In this document: in pieces, positions 43,218 to 52,088 of the stretch | Position numbering within the stretch: position 1 is the stretch's first letter | How the letters are laid out: each line of letters begins with the position of its first letter | NCBI GenBank assembly: GCA_963774555.1 | Contig: CAVZFL010000002.1 | Span: 1,061,972-1,125,971 of the forward strand | DNA: 64,000 nucleotides | Direction: 5' to 3' | From: VRUE01 sp963774555 | GTDB taxonomy: Bacteria > Actinomycetota > Thermoleophilia > Solirubrobacterales > 70-9 | Position numbers and translations under genes: made by a program | The notes under the pieces: model-generated | Databases searched by the model: none | Told to the model about the DNA's origin: nothing | What the model saw: the letters and a program-made list of their open reading frames with translations, nothing else

Positions 43218-45476
43218 TCAGCCGCTGACCTGGACGGTCACCGGGCGCGAGACTCCCGGCGCATAGGGCCAGCGGTCCTCCGCCAGGGCCACGGCGCGGA
43301 GCCGGATGCTGGCGCTGCCGGTGACGTAGCGGAAGCGGTAGCTCGCCTGGTACCGGCCGGCATGGTCGCTGCGGGTGACGAGGACCGGGCGCCAGCGTCG
43401 CGTCGCCTGCTCGAAGTACTGGATCGCAACCAGCTTGCCGCGCCGGGGCAGCGGCGCGCCGAGGCTGCGCACACGTCCGCGGAAGCGCACCGTCTCGCCC
43501 GTGCTGAGCGAGTGGGGCGTGGCGTGCAATTCGACGCCGCCACGGACTCGCAGGGTCAGCGGCCTGCGTGCCGCCGGGTCGAACCGCTCCTCGCCGTCGA
43601 AGACGACAGCGATCCGCCGCGAGGTGCCCGGCACGAGCCGCAGCTGGAAGCCGCCGTGCTCGCCCGTCTTGACCGTGTCGACCCGCACCCGCCTCAGGGC
43701 GCCGCGCGAAGGTCGCGAGACGACCCGGACGGTCCTTCCCGAGAGCCCGGCTCCGTCGGCATCGACCAGTCGCCCGCCGAGCATCGCAGCCGCTTTGAAC
43801 GGCACGGTCAGCTCGGTGCCGGCTTGTTCGCCCCAGCCGAGCCGGGCAAAGATGCGGGTCTTCTCCCGCGGTGCCTCGATGCGCTTTGCGGCGGAAACTC
43901 CGGCGGCGGGACCGACCTTGCGAACCGTCATCTCGGTGCCGTCGGCGCGGCGCGTGGTCGAAGCGGAGTTGCCGGCGACATCGGTCGCATCGGCGCGGAA
44001 GACGTAGATGCCCGGCGCCAGATCGCTCGGCAGGCGAGCGCTGAGCTGGGCGCTGCCGGGGTCCCCGGGCTGGAATTTGCCGGGGAGCTCCTGCCAATCT
44101 TTGCCGTCGAGCCGTCGGTAGTGGATTTCCCCGCCGCCCGGGCCCGAGTGGGCGTCGGTGATCTGGGCCCGGATCTGGTCGGGCAGGGCATCGCCCGCGG
44201 TCGCTTCGAAGGCGACGCCGGGGGGCACGTCGTCGAAGCGAAGGGGCACCGAGGCCTCTGCGGTCGACGCCTCATTTCCCGCCTCGTCGCGCAGCCAGAC
44301 GTGCGCGGTGAAGACGCCGGCGCGGGGCACGAAGAGGTTCTGCAGGGTGCTCAGGTCGTGCCCCGGGGCGAATTTGGCGCCGCTGTCATAGCCGCCCGGC
44401 CCCTCGATGCGCCAGCCGGCGCCGCCGATCGCGCTGGCCACCCCCTGGTCGGGGTTTACCCAGCTGAGGTCGAAGTCGTTGCTGCGCCGCCATACGTCGC
44501 CGCCGGCCAGCGCCAGGTTGCGTGGGTGCGCCGGCGGGTTGTTGTCGACGTAGAAGGTCTGATCGCCGGTGCAGGCGGGGTTGGCGGCAAAGTCGGTGAC
44601 GCAATGGTGGAGCGAGTGGGGACCGTCGCTGAAGCGCGTGGTGTCGATCGCCGCGCTGCCGGAGACGCCGAGGCTGCAGGGCCGCATCTGCGTGGCCCGC
44701 CATTCGCCGCTGATCAGCGCTTTCGCGCAGCTGTACTCGGTGAGGTTGACGCGGGCGCCGTCGACGGCCGTTTCGCCGTAGCGAACGCCGCCGCCCACGT
44801 CGCTCCCCCAGAAGCTCACCCCCTGAGTGCCGCGCCGCCAGCCACCGGCGGTGATCGCGCCGCCGACCGCGGCCCCGGGCGCCTGGTCGTCCTGGACGGT
44901 GATCGTGAGGGCGCGGATCGCCGACCAGGAGCCGGGATCGAGGCTGCACCACTTGCTTTCGGCGCGCGCGCAGAGCAGCCGGTCCTCGAGCGCCGGCTGG
45001 GCCGGGTTGAAGCCGGCGACGAACTCGCGCGGGGTCGTGTCGGTGCTGCCGGCCGCGGCGAATGCGTCAAAGCCGCCGCCCCAGGTGGCGACCCCGATCC
45101 GCTGCTCCATGCCGTCGTGGAGCGCGTGCCACCAGGTGCCGCGCACCTGGGCGATTCCCGTCCCCGCCGGCGCGTCCCAGCGCCAGCGCGCGTAGCGGGT
45201 GCCGGTGACGGTCGACTGGCCCTCGCGGGTGAAGCTCTTCAGGTGGGCGCCCTCGAAGGGATCCTGGCTGGGCGGCGGCACGCACCAACCGTCGGGGCGA
45301 AACTTGGCGCCGCCGGTGGAGTCGGCCCAGTTGGCGTCGGCGCCGATGTACCAGCCGCACTGGGCGACAGCGTACTTGCCCGCGCTCGCCTCCTTGGCTC
45401 CCAGCAGCAACAGCGCCAGGGCCAGTCCGATCCCCATCGCGATGATGCGGCCGAGGCCGCCCCTTGTTCCCGACAT
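43218..45476 (-). CDS. Large secreted Ig-like multidomain protein
   Basis: The ATG at 45476 follows a GGAGGGCG ribosome site and gives a signal peptide (RIIAMGIGLALALLLLGAKE, then ASAG). The first 220 residues form a jelly-roll-like domain with many Cys and Trp (KYAVAQCGWYIGADANWADS). Then follow Ig/fibronectin-like modules (PPAHPRNLALAGGDVWRRSN, GVFTAHVWLRDEAGNEAS, GIYVFRADATDVAGNSASTT) and two late carbohydrate-binding-like beta modules (GLSGRTVRVVSRPSRGALRR, SLSTGETVRFRGRVRSLGAP). It is 752 residues, with no membrane anchor or sortase signal. Proteins of this build are common in Solirubrobacterales; the role is unknown, possibly surface binding. Confidence 0.7.
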   Translation of the reverse strand: MSGTRGGLGRIIAMGIGLALALLLLGAKEASAGKYAVAQCGWYIGADANWADSTGGAKFRPDGWCVPPPSQDPFEGAHLKSFTREGQSTVTGTRYARWRWDAPAGTGIAQVRGTWWHALHDGMEQRIGVATWGGGFDAFAAAGSTDTTPREFVAGFNPAQPALEDRLLCARAESKWCSLDPGSWSAIRALTITVQDDQAPGAAVGGAITAGGWRRGTQGVSFWGSDVGGGVRYGETAVDGARVNLTEYSCAKALISGEWRATQMRPCSLGVSGSAAIDTTRFSDGPHSLHHCVTDFAANPACTGDQTFYVDNNPPAHPRNLALAGGDVWRRSNDFDLSWVNPDQGVASAIGGAGWRIEGPGGYDSGAKFAPGHDLSTLQNLFVPRAGVFTAHVWLRDEAGNEASTAEASVPLRFDDVPPGVAFEATAGDALPDQIRAQITDAHSGPGGGEIHYRRLDGKDWQELPGKFQPGDPGSAQLSARLPSDLAPGIYVFRADATDVAGNSASTTRRADGTEMTVRKVGPAAGVSAAKRIEAPREKTRIFARLGWGEQAGTELTVPFKAAAMLGGRLVDADGAGLSGRTVRVVSRPSRGALRRVRVDTVKTGEHGGFQLRLVPGTSRRIAVVFDGEERFDPAARRPLTLRVRGGVELHATPHSLSTGETVRFRGRVRSLGAPLPRRGKLVAIQYFEQATRRWRPVLVTRSDHAGRYQASYRFRYVTGSASIRLRAVALAEDRWPYAPGVSRPVTVQVSG

Positions 45477-45587
45477 AACGCCCTCCTTCGCTTGACAACG
45501 TTCGGAGGGCTAAGGGCACAGCGACGCATTCTCTCCCCCCTCCGGCCGCAGAAGGGCGGCGCGTGCCGCCGGGGAGGCTTTGCGAGA

Positions 45588-46748
45588 ATGGGGCCAATGG
45601 CTCTCCCTACGCAGGATCAGATAACCGAGAAGCTGCGCGCCGTGATCGACCCCGAGCTGCGCCGCTCGATCGTCGAGCTGGGCATGGTGCGCTCGATCGA
45701 GGTCGCCGAGAGCGGCCGGGTCGAGGTCGTCGTCTCGCTGACCACGGCCGGCTGCCCGATCCGCTCGCACTTCGAACAGGCGGTCGCCCAACAGGTCCGC
45801 GAGCTCGATGGAGTGACCGAGGTCGCGGTCGGCTTCGACGTCCTCTCAGACGAAGAGAAAGGGGCGCTGCAGAAAACCCTGGGTCGGGGCAAGCTGCCGG
45901 CCGGCGCGCTCGCCCAGGTGAAAAACGTGATCTGCGTCGCCTCCGGCAAGGGCGGCGTCGGCAAGTCGACGATGACCGCCAACCTGGCCGCGGCGCTGAG
46001 CGCCGAAGGCCACGCGGCCGGCGCGCTCGACTGCGACGTCTACGGCTACTCGATCCCGCGCATGCTCGGCGTCAACAGCAAGCCCGAGGTGAACGCCGAG
46101 CGCAAGATCCTGCCCCTGGAGGCGGCGGGCGGGGTCAAGGTGATGTCGATCGGCTTCTTCGTCGAGGAGAACTCGGCCGTGGTCTGGCGCGGGCCGATGC
46201 TGCACAAGGCGATCCAGCAGTTCCTCGAGGACGTCGCCTGGGGCGAGCTGGAGTACCTGCTGCTCGACCTGCCCCCCGGAACCGGCGACGTCGCGATGAC
46301 GCTGGCCCAGCTGCTCCCCCAGGCCAAGTTCCTGATCGTCACCACGCCGCAGCCGGCGGCCCAGACGGTGGCCAAGCGCGGCGCCGAGATGGCGAAGAAG
46401 TTCGACCTCGAGCTGCTCGGCGCGATCGAGAACATGTCCGGCTTCACCACCCCCGACGGCGAGCGCTTCACGATCTTCGGCGAGGGCGGCGGCCAGTTGC
46501 TCGCCGACGAGCTCGACATCCCCCTGCTGGGCAAGGTGCCGCTCTCGGAGGCCCTGCGCGAACACGCCGACGCCGGCACGCCCCTGGTCACCGCCGAGCC
46601 CGACTCCCCGGCCTCCCAGGCAATCCGCCAGGCCGCCCGCGGCATCGTCGCCGCGACCCCGCAGGAGCTGCCCGTGCTGCAGGCAGCCCCGGCGATGGCA
46701 GAGGCACCACCGGTGGGCGGCATCCCGCTCCCGGTCGTCCAGGGATGA
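45588..46748 (+). CDS. mrp: Mrp/ApbC-family Fe-S cluster carrier ATPase
   Basis: An N-terminal MIP18/DUF59 domain (residues about 11-88, LRAVIDPELRRSIVELGMVR) precedes the P-loop ATPase. The deviant Walker A reads VASGKGGVGKSTMTANLAAA, then GALDCDVYGYSIPRMLGV and LLLDLPPGTGDVAMTLAQLL. In the family the motif after ENMS usually contains CxxC; here it is ENMSGFTTPDGERF, so the cluster-binding Cys pair is missing, as in some actinobacterial members. ATG 45588 lies 10 bases behind GGGGAGG; ATG 45597 is the alternative. It is intact and convergent with the ferredoxin gene. Confidence 0.93.
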   Translation: MGPMALPTQDQITEKLRAVIDPELRRSIVELGMVRSIEVAESGRVEVVVSLTTAGCPIRSHFEQAVAQQVRELDGVTEVAVGFDVLSDEEKGALQKTLGRGKLPAGALAQVKNVICVASGKGGVGKSTMTANLAAALSAEGHAAGALDCDVYGYSIPRMLGVNSKPEVNAERKILPLEAAGGVKVMSIGFFVEENSAVVWRGPMLHKAIQQFLEDVAWGELEYLLLDLPPGTGDVAMTLAQLLPQAKFLIVTTPQPAAQTVAKRGAEMAKKFDLELLGAIENMSGFTTPDGERFTIFGEGGGQLLADELDIPLLGKVPLSEALREHADAGTPLVTAEPDSPASQAIRQAARGIVAATPQELPVLQAAPAMAEAPPVGGIPLPVVQG

Positions 46749-46749
46749 A

Positions 46750-46774
46750 AACGGGCGGCCATTGGCCGCCCGTT
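46750..46774. terminator. Palindromic terminator between mrp and the ferredoxin gene
   Basis: A 12-bp perfect stem (46750-46761 with 46763-46774) is centred between two convergent genes. It starts two bases after the mrp stop and lies 27 bases beyond the ferredoxin stop on the other strand. It may end transcription from both sides; no T-run is present. Confidence 0.65.
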
Positions 46775-46801
46775 GGAAGTCCGTGAGCTAGGGCGCCGAC
46801 C

Positions 46802-47074
46802 TCAGGCCGCGCTCTTGCTCTTGTAGTAGTCCGCGTTGATCTCGGCGTATTTGGCCCACTCGGCCGGCAGCTGATCCTCGGCGAAGCAGGCGTCGACGGG
46901 GCAGGCCTCGACGCAGGCATCGCAGTCGATGCACTCGTCCGGATCGATGTAGAGCATCTCTACCGAGTCGTAGTCGGGCTCGTCCGGTGTGGGGTGGATG
47001 CAGTCGACGGGACAGACCTCGACACACGAGTTGTCCTTCTGGCCTATGCACGGCTCGGCGATGACGTAGGTCAT
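46802..47074 (-). CDS. fdxA: Seven-iron ferredoxin
   Basis: MTYVIAEPCIGQKDNSCVEV is the typical start of actinobacterial 7Fe ferredoxins. The first cluster uses the Cys in PCIGQKDNSCVEVCPVDC, the second CIDCDACVEACPVDACF. Length is 90 residues. It transfers electrons in the cytosol, possibly to P450s such as those at 16223 and 33213; that pairing is inference. ATG 47074 is chosen since conservation starts there. Confidence 0.95.
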   Translation of the reverse strand: MTYVIAEPCIGQKDNSCVEVCPVDCIHPTPDEPDYDSVEMLYIDPDECIDCDACVEACPVDACFAEDQLPAEWAKYAEINADYYKSKSAA

Positions 47075-47208
47075 TCGGGGCTTATCTCCTGGGTCGTCGT
47101 TTCGGCGCCGTCGGAGGCCCGTTGCCCCCGCCAAAGCGCGAGCGCACATTTTAGGGATATGCGGGGCTGCACTGCGCGCTCGGCGAGGTCACTAGCATCG
47201 ACGGCCGA

Positions 47209-48090
47209 ATGCTGCTGCTGACGGGGGCGACTGGAAGCGTTGGATCGCGGCTGCTGCCGCTGCTGCTCGAGCGCGGCGAGGACGTGCGCTGCCTGGTCCG
47301 CGAGCCGCGCCGGCTGGGGCCGCTGCGGGTCGACGTGCAGATCGCCCTCGGCGATCTCGGCGAGATGTCGGACCCCTACCTGGTGCGCCAGGCCCTGCGC
47401 GGCGTCGACACCGTCGTCCACCTGGCGGCGACGATCCGCGACCAGCCACCGCGGCGGATCGAGGAGCTGAACGGGCTGGCGACGCTGCGGCTGCTGCGCG
47501 CCGCCGAGCGCAGCGGGGTCGAGCGCTTCGTCTTCTTCAGCGCCCTCAACGCCTCCGCCGCCCAGCGCACGCGCTTCTTCCGCGCCAAGTGGCTGGCCGA
47601 GCGCGCCGTCACCTCCTCGCCGCTGCAGACGACGGTCTTCGCGCCCTCGATCGTCTATGACCACTCCGATCCCTGGATCACCCTGCTGCGCCGCTTCTCC
47701 TTCCTGCCGGTGCTGCCGGTCTCCGGCGACGGCGAGGCGCGCTTCGAGCCGATCTGGGCGCAGGACGCGGCGCGCTGCGTCGTCGCCGCGCTCCTGCAGG
47801 GGCATCGGGAGCGCTACGAGCTGGCCGGGCCGGAGCAGCTCAGCTACGACGAGATGTCGGACCTCGTCAGCCGCGCGGCCGGCCGGCCGCGCTCGCTCGT
47901 CCACCTGCCCCTGCCCTTGGTCCGCGCCGGCCTGATCGCGATCCGCTCCCTTTTCGGCGAGGCCGTGTTTGCAACCTGGGAGGAGGCGGAGCTGATGGAG
48001 GTTCCGATGGTCAGCGAACGCGGCACTGCCGATGCAGAGGAGCTGGGAGTGGCGCCGAGAAGGATGATCGATGTCCTGGAGGAGCACTAA
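47209..48090 (+). CDS. NAD(P)H-binding protein, NDUFA9-like atypical SDR
   Basis: MLLLTGATGSVGSRLLPLLL carries the GxxGxxG Rossmann motif; then RGEDVRCLVREPRRLGPLRV, GVDTVVHLAATIRDQPPRRI, GVERFVFFSALNASAAQRTR and TTVFAPSIVYDHSDPWITLL. These match atypical SDRs related to complex-I NDUFA9 and quinone-biosynthesis proteins. The C-terminal half (YELAGPEQLSYDEMSDLVSR, AAGRPRSLVHLPLPLVRAGL) fits as well. It is intact. Its stop overlaps the following GH26-like gene by 20 bases. It likely binds NADPH and acts as a chaperone-like or redox protein. Confidence 0.85.
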   Translation: MLLLTGATGSVGSRLLPLLLERGEDVRCLVREPRRLGPLRVDVQIALGDLGEMSDPYLVRQALRGVDTVVHLAATIRDQPPRRIEELNGLATLRLLRAAERSGVERFVFFSALNASAAQRTRFFRAKWLAERAVTSSPLQTTVFAPSIVYDHSDPWITLLRRFSFLPVLPVSGDGEARFEPIWAQDAARCVVAALLQGHRERYELAGPEQLSYDEMSDLVSRAAGRPRSLVHLPLPLVRAGLIAIRSLFGEAVFATWEEAELMEVPMVSERGTADAEELGVAPRRMIDVLEEH

Positions 48091-49165
48091 GCGAACAGCA
48101 GCGCTGGCGATGCTTGCGGTGGCGCTGCTGACCGGCCACGCCTCGGCCCTGACCCTGGCGCCACCGAAGCCGGACGTGCTCTTCGGCGTCAGCGACAGGG
48201 GGGCGACCCTGGACTTCAACGAATTCGCCGGACTGCTGAGCAAGCACCCGGCGCTGCTGGAGACCTTCCACCCCTGGGGCAACAGCCTCAACGAGGCCTA
48301 CGAACGCTGGCGCGAAACCTCGACCCGCCCGGTCCTGGCGATCTCGACCACCGATGACCAGACACTCTCCGAGCTGATCACTCCCGAGCAGATCGCGCTC
48401 GGCGCCGGCGACGACTACCTGCTGCAGCTCAACGACTTCTTCGCCAAACACGGTCTCCCCGCCTACATCCGACCGCTGGGGGAGCCCAACCGCTGCCTCA
48501 ACGCCTGGTCGGCGGTCAACTGCGACGGCACGCAGAAGGGCGGCGAACACACGGCCGGCTGGTACAAACAGGCTTTCCGTCGCATCGTCGCGATCGTGCG
48601 CGGCGGCCAGACCCTGGAAGGGATCAACGCGACTCTGGCCGAAATCGGCCTGCCGCCGCTGAACCGCACCAAAGGCCCCAACCCGACCGAACTGCCGGCG
48701 GCACCGGTGAGCATCGTCTGGAGCCCGCTGCCGGGCGGCTCGCCCAGGATCAAAGGCAACTTCCCCGGCAACTTCTGGCCCGGCAGCCGCTGGGTCGACT
48801 GGGTCGGCTCCGACTTCTACTCCGAATACCCGGTCTGGGAAGACCTGCAGCGCTTCTACCTCGGCAAGCAGTGGAAGCGCAAGCCTTTCGCGATGACCGA
48901 GTTCGCCGTCTCAGGCGAAGACGAACCGCGCTTCGTCAAACAGACGATCAGCTGGATCGCCAAACGCCCCCGAGTCCGCATGTTCGTCTACTACACCGGC
49001 TTCGGCCCAGGCGCCAACCCCTACGACCTCAACCTCTACCCCCGCACCACCAACACCCTCCGCCTAAAGCTCCGCCGCCCAAATTACCTCCAATACGCCG
49101 AATACAACGCCGGCCTCCTCCCGCCACTCCCCCCACCCCCACCCAAACCCCCCAGAGCCAAATAA
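48071..49165 (+). CDS. Secreted GH26-like glycoside hydrolase, intact copy
   Basis: ATG 48071 opens MSWRSTKRTAALAMLAVALL, a signal peptide cleaved after GHASA. The mature protein reads FGVSDRGATLDFNEFAGLLS, RPVLAISTTDDQTLSEL, then YIRPLGEPNRCLNAW (Glu138 as likely acid/base), VSIVWSPLPGG, WVDWVGSDFYSEYPVWEDL and KPFAMTEFAVSGEDEP (Glu277 as likely nucleophile). This order fits GH26-type barrels, and a Pro-rich tail follows. It is a paralogue of the broken copy at 934-2007. It overlaps the upstream NAD(P)-binding gene by 20 bases. The natural substrate is unknown; a mannan-like polymer would fit the family. Confidence 0.75.
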   Translation: MSWRSTKRTAALAMLAVALLTGHASALTLAPPKPDVLFGVSDRGATLDFNEFAGLLSKHPALLETFHPWGNSLNEAYERWRETSTRPVLAISTTDDQTLSELITPEQIALGAGDDYLLQLNDFFAKHGLPAYIRPLGEPNRCLNAWSAVNCDGTQKGGEHTAGWYKQAFRRIVAIVRGGQTLEGINATLAEIGLPPLNRTKGPNPTELPAAPVSIVWSPLPGGSPRIKGNFPGNFWPGSRWVDWVGSDFYSEYPVWEDLQRFYLGKQWKRKPFAMTEFAVSGEDEPRFVKQTISWIAKRPRVRMFVYYTGFGPGANPYDLNLYPRTTNTLRLKLRRPNYLQYAEYNAGLLPPLPPPPPKPPRAK

Positions 49166-49185
49166 CTCAACACCCCCGCACCCAC

Positions 49186-49236
49186 CGCCGACGGGCCGAT
49201 ACGTCAAGTCTTCCTTGACGTATCGGCCCGTCGGCG
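49186..49236. repeat. Palindromic repeat, copy A (23-bp perfect stem)
   Basis: 49186-49208 pairs perfectly with 49214-49236 around a 5-base loop. The core word ACGGGCCGATACGTCAAG recurs in copies B (50151-50201) and C (50345-50387). It lies between two convergent genes, and the stop codon of the AbiEi/DUF559 gene falls within it, so it may end transcription from both sides. Confidence 0.75.
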
Positions 49237-50131
49237 GTTCTCGGCCGGAGCGAGGAGGGCGCGGACTATCTCGGCTAGTTGTGCGGATTCTTGGAAGATC
49301 TGCTCCCAGGTGCAATGAGACACCTTCCAACCTGCAACCTGGAACCGCTGCTCCCGCTTGCGATCGCGCTGGAATGCAGAGTCGGTGTCGTGGAAGGTTC
49401 GGCTGTCCGCTTCGAGGATCAGATCGGAGTCGCGCCAAAGGAAATCGGGCTTTTGAGTTCGCCCGCCGACGAAGAGCGGAACGTTGACCTCCGGAACCGG
49501 CAAACGGGCCCTTTCGCACAGTCGCAGGAACTCGCGCTCCATCTCGCTACGGGTGCGTTTCGTCTCAGGGCGTATTTCGTCCATCACGAGCCGTAGTCGG
49601 GCAACTCCGCGCCGGCCGCGATGAAGGCGGATCTCCCCCCGCACAGCCTGGTGATCGAGGATCCGCAAGACCTCTGCCTCTGAAACCGCCTTGCGCAGCC
49701 GCCAGATAGGGATGGTGGCGGCAAGGTCAAGGAGAGTTCGCGCCACGGTCGTACAGGGGATCCCCTCTGCGGATGTTCGCTCGGTTGCCTCCAGCCTGTC
49801 ATCTCGATGCGAAGAGATACCTCCAGGTGAGCGGCCCCGTCTCCCGGGCGCCGTGACGTCGATCGGGCCATGGACGAAATCGCGAACGCCCCACAGCTCT
49901 CCTGCAGACTGATGCGACAGAACCGCTCCTGGCCCGCAAGCCAAGACCGCGGCCATCAACGCACACTCCCGCGTCGAAGGCACATGGCCCACCGCATATA
50001 CACCCTCGTGCAGCTGATGCCATCGCCCCACCTTCACGCGCCAATGCGCCGCCGTTCCGACCGATCCCCACCCCCTCCAATTGCCAGAGCGCAACCACCC
50101 CGTGCTGCCGAGCAGCCATCCGAGCGACCAC
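49204..50131 (-). CDS. AbiEi-like/DUF559 (Vsr-like nuclease fold) protein
   Basis: The N-terminal part is the AbiEi-type winged helix (MAARQHGVVALWQLEGVGIG, then WRVKVGRWHQLHEGVYAVGH) followed by LMAAVLACGPGAVLSHQSAG and IPCTTVARTLLDLAATIPI. The C-terminal DUF559 domain reads LCERARLPVPEVNVPLFVGG, KPDFLWRDSDLILEADSRTF, and HDTDSAFQRDRKREQRF with the D...E.D pattern of Vsr/PD-DExK-like folds. GTG 50131, behind GGAGGG, is chosen as the start. One break near 50050 fits a missing CG pair. It lies between two copies of a palindromic repeat. It may be an antitoxin-nuclease of type IV style; the role is unproven. Confidence 0.75.
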
Positions 50132-50150
50132 CCGATCCCAGTCCCTCCGC

Positions 50151-50201
50151 GGTCGACGGGCCGATACGTCAAAGGGGGCTTGACGCATCGGCCCGTCGAC
50201 C
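50151..50201. repeat. Palindromic repeat, copy B
   Basis: 50151-50172 pairs with 50180-50201 with one mismatch. It shares the GACGGGCCGATACGTCAA arm with copy A and lies just upstream of the AbiEi/DUF559 start, so the gene is bracketed by the two copies. Confidence 0.7.
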
Positions 50202-50295
50202 TTGTTGGGCGCGGTCATGTGGGGAGTGTTGTGGGGGCGGGCGCGCGGGTGGTGCGCTGATAGCGCCGAAAGCGTTACGGCTCTCGCGGAAAACG

Positions 50296-50325
50296 CGAGA
50301 GGCCCCGGTCTCCCGGGGCCTCTCG
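50296..50325 (-). terminator. Rho-independent terminator of groEL
   Basis: A 13-bp stem (50296-50308 with 50313-50325) with a 4-base loop is followed on the minus strand by GCGTTTT. It lies 78 bases beyond the groEL stop, in the right orientation. Confidence 0.75.
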
Positions 50326-50344
50326 AAAGCCACTCTCACTCCTC

Positions 50345-50387
50345 GATGGGCCGAATTGTCAAGTTGGACTTGACGTATCGGCCCGTC
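50345..50387. repeat. Palindromic repeat, copy C, in the groEL 3' region
   Basis: The arms 50345-50363 and 50369-50387 repeat the words GGGCCGA and TTGACGTATCGGCCCGTC of copies A and B, with a few mismatches. It sits between the groEL stop and its terminator. Confidence 0.6.
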
Positions 50388-50402
50388 GGCGGGCAGGCGT
50401 GC

Positions 50403-52040
50403 TTACATCATCCCGCCCATGTCGGGCATGCCGCCGGGCATTCCGCCCCCGGCGCCTTCCTTCTCGGGCGGCTCGGCGATGACGGCCTCGGTGACGAGGA
50501 TGTTCTTCGCGATCGAGGCTGCGTTCTGCAGCGCCGAGCGCGTCACCATGGTCGGGTCGATGACCCCAGCGGCGATCAGGTCGCCGTACTCGCCGTTGGA
50601 GGCGTTGAGGCCTTCGCCGGCCTTCAGGTCACGGACCTTGTTGACCACGACCGAACCCTCCAGGCCGGAGTTCTCGGCGATCTGGCGGACCGGCTCCTCC
50701 AGCGCACGGTAGACGATGCGAGCACCGGTGGCCTCGTCCGGGTCCTCGTGCTTGTCCGGATCGAGGTTGCTCTGCGCGTTGAGCAGAGCAACGCCACCAC
50801 CCGGCACGACGCCCTCCTCGAGCGCGGCGCGGGTCGCCTGCAGCGCGTCCTCGACGCGGTGCTTCTTCTCCTTCATCTCGGTCTCGGTGGCAGCGCCGAC
50901 CTTGACCACGGCAACGCCGCCGGCCAGCTTGGCGAGGCGCTCCTGGAGCTTCTCGCGATCGAAGTCGGAATCGGTGTTGTCGATCTCGTTTTTGATCTGA
51001 CCGATCCGGCCCTTGATGTCGTCGGCCTCGCCAGCACCGTCGATGATCGTCGTCGTGTCCTTGGAGACGACCACGCGGCGGGCTTTACCGAGCTGGGTGA
51101 GCTGGGTGTTCTCGAGTTTGAGACCCATCTCCTCGGTGATCACCTCGCCGCCGGTGAGGATCGCGATGTCCTCCAGCATCCGCTTGCGGCGGTCGCCGAA
51201 GCCCGGAGCCTTGACCGCGACGCCGGTGAAGGTGCCGCGCAGCTTGTTGACGACGAGCGTCGCAAGGCACTCGCCCTCGACGTCCTCGGCGACGATCAGC
51301 AGCGGCTTGCCACCCTGCATCACCTGCTCGAGCACCGGCAGGATGTCCCGCACGGAGCCGATTTTCTGGTTGGCGATGAGGATGTAGGGGTCCTCTAGCA
51401 CGGCCTCCATGCGGTCCTGGTCGGTGACCATGTACGGCGAGATGTAGCCCTTGTCGAACTGCATCCCCTCGGTGAACTCCAGCTCCATGCCGAAGGTCTG
51501 GCCCTCCTCGACGTTGACCACGCCGTCCTTGCCGACCTTCTCGATCGCGTCGGCGATCACGTTGCCGATCTCATCGTCGGCGGCGGAGATGGCGGCGACG
51601 CGGGCGATCTGCTCCTTGCCGGCGACCTCCTTGGACTGCTTGCCGCGCAGGTCCTCGACCACGTCGTCGACGGCCTTCTCGATGCCGCGGCGCAGGGCCA
51701 GCGGGTTGGCGCCGGCGGCGACGTTCTTGAGGCCTTGGCGGACGATGATCTGGGCCAGCAGCGTCGCCGTCGTCGTACCGTCACCGGCGACGTCGTTGGT
51801 CGCCGTGGCGACCTCGCGGACGAGCTGGGCGCCCTGGTTCTCGAAGACGTCCTCGACCTCGACCTCGCGGGCGATGGTGACTCCGTCGTTGGTGATCGTC
51901 GGCGCGCCGAACTTCTTGTCGAGCACGACGTAGCGACCCTTCGGGCCGAGGGTGACCTTGACCGCGTCGGCAACGGCGTCGACGCCGGCCTGCAGGGCCC
52001 CCCGTGCTTCCTCGCTGAACTTCAGCTCCTTATGAGCCAT
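50403..52040 (-). CDS. groEL: Chaperonin GroEL
   Basis: The 545-residue protein begins MAHKELKFSEEARGALQAGV and has the usual motifs: VKVTLGPKGRYVVLDKKFGA, VAGDGTTTATLLAQIIVRQG (ATP site), EGMQFDKGYISPYMVTD, CLATLVVNKLRGTF and VPGGGVALLNAQ. The C-terminus is Gly/Met-rich (GAGGGMPGGMPDMGGMM), as in canonical GroEL1. It forms the tetradecameric folding chamber with GroES. It lies 48 bases downstream of groES in the same operon, under a CIRCE operator. It is intact. Confidence 0.99.
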   Translation of the reverse strand: MAHKELKFSEEARGALQAGVDAVADAVKVTLGPKGRYVVLDKKFGAPTITNDGVTIAREVEVEDVFENQGAQLVREVATATNDVAGDGTTTATLLAQIIVRQGLKNVAAGANPLALRRGIEKAVDDVVEDLRGKQSKEVAGKEQIARVAAISAADDEIGNVIADAIEKVGKDGVVNVEEGQTFGMELEFTEGMQFDKGYISPYMVTDQDRMEAVLEDPYILIANQKIGSVRDILPVLEQVMQGGKPLLIVAEDVEGECLATLVVNKLRGTFTGVAVKAPGFGDRRKRMLEDIAILTGGEVITEEMGLKLENTQLTQLGKARRVVVSKDTTTIIDGAGEADDIKGRIGQIKNEIDNTDSDFDREKLQERLAKLAGGVAVVKVGAATETEMKEKKHRVEDALQATRAALEEGVVPGGGVALLNAQSNLDPDKHEDPDEATGARIVYRALEEPVRQIAENSGLEGSVVVNKVRDLKAGEGLNASNGEYGDLIAAGVIDPTMVTRSALQNAASIAKNILVTEAVIAEPPEKEGAGGGMPGGMPDMGGMM

Positions 52041-52088
52041 CTGTTTTCAGTCCTCCTTGGTTCTCTAAGTCCTGGTGGGTGTGAGGGG

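Noticed and set aside
43173..45587. The 800-residue upstream extension of the mrp frame
   Set aside because: It runs antisense through the secreted Ig-type protein. Conservation starts at the ATGs at 45588/45597 behind a ribosome site.
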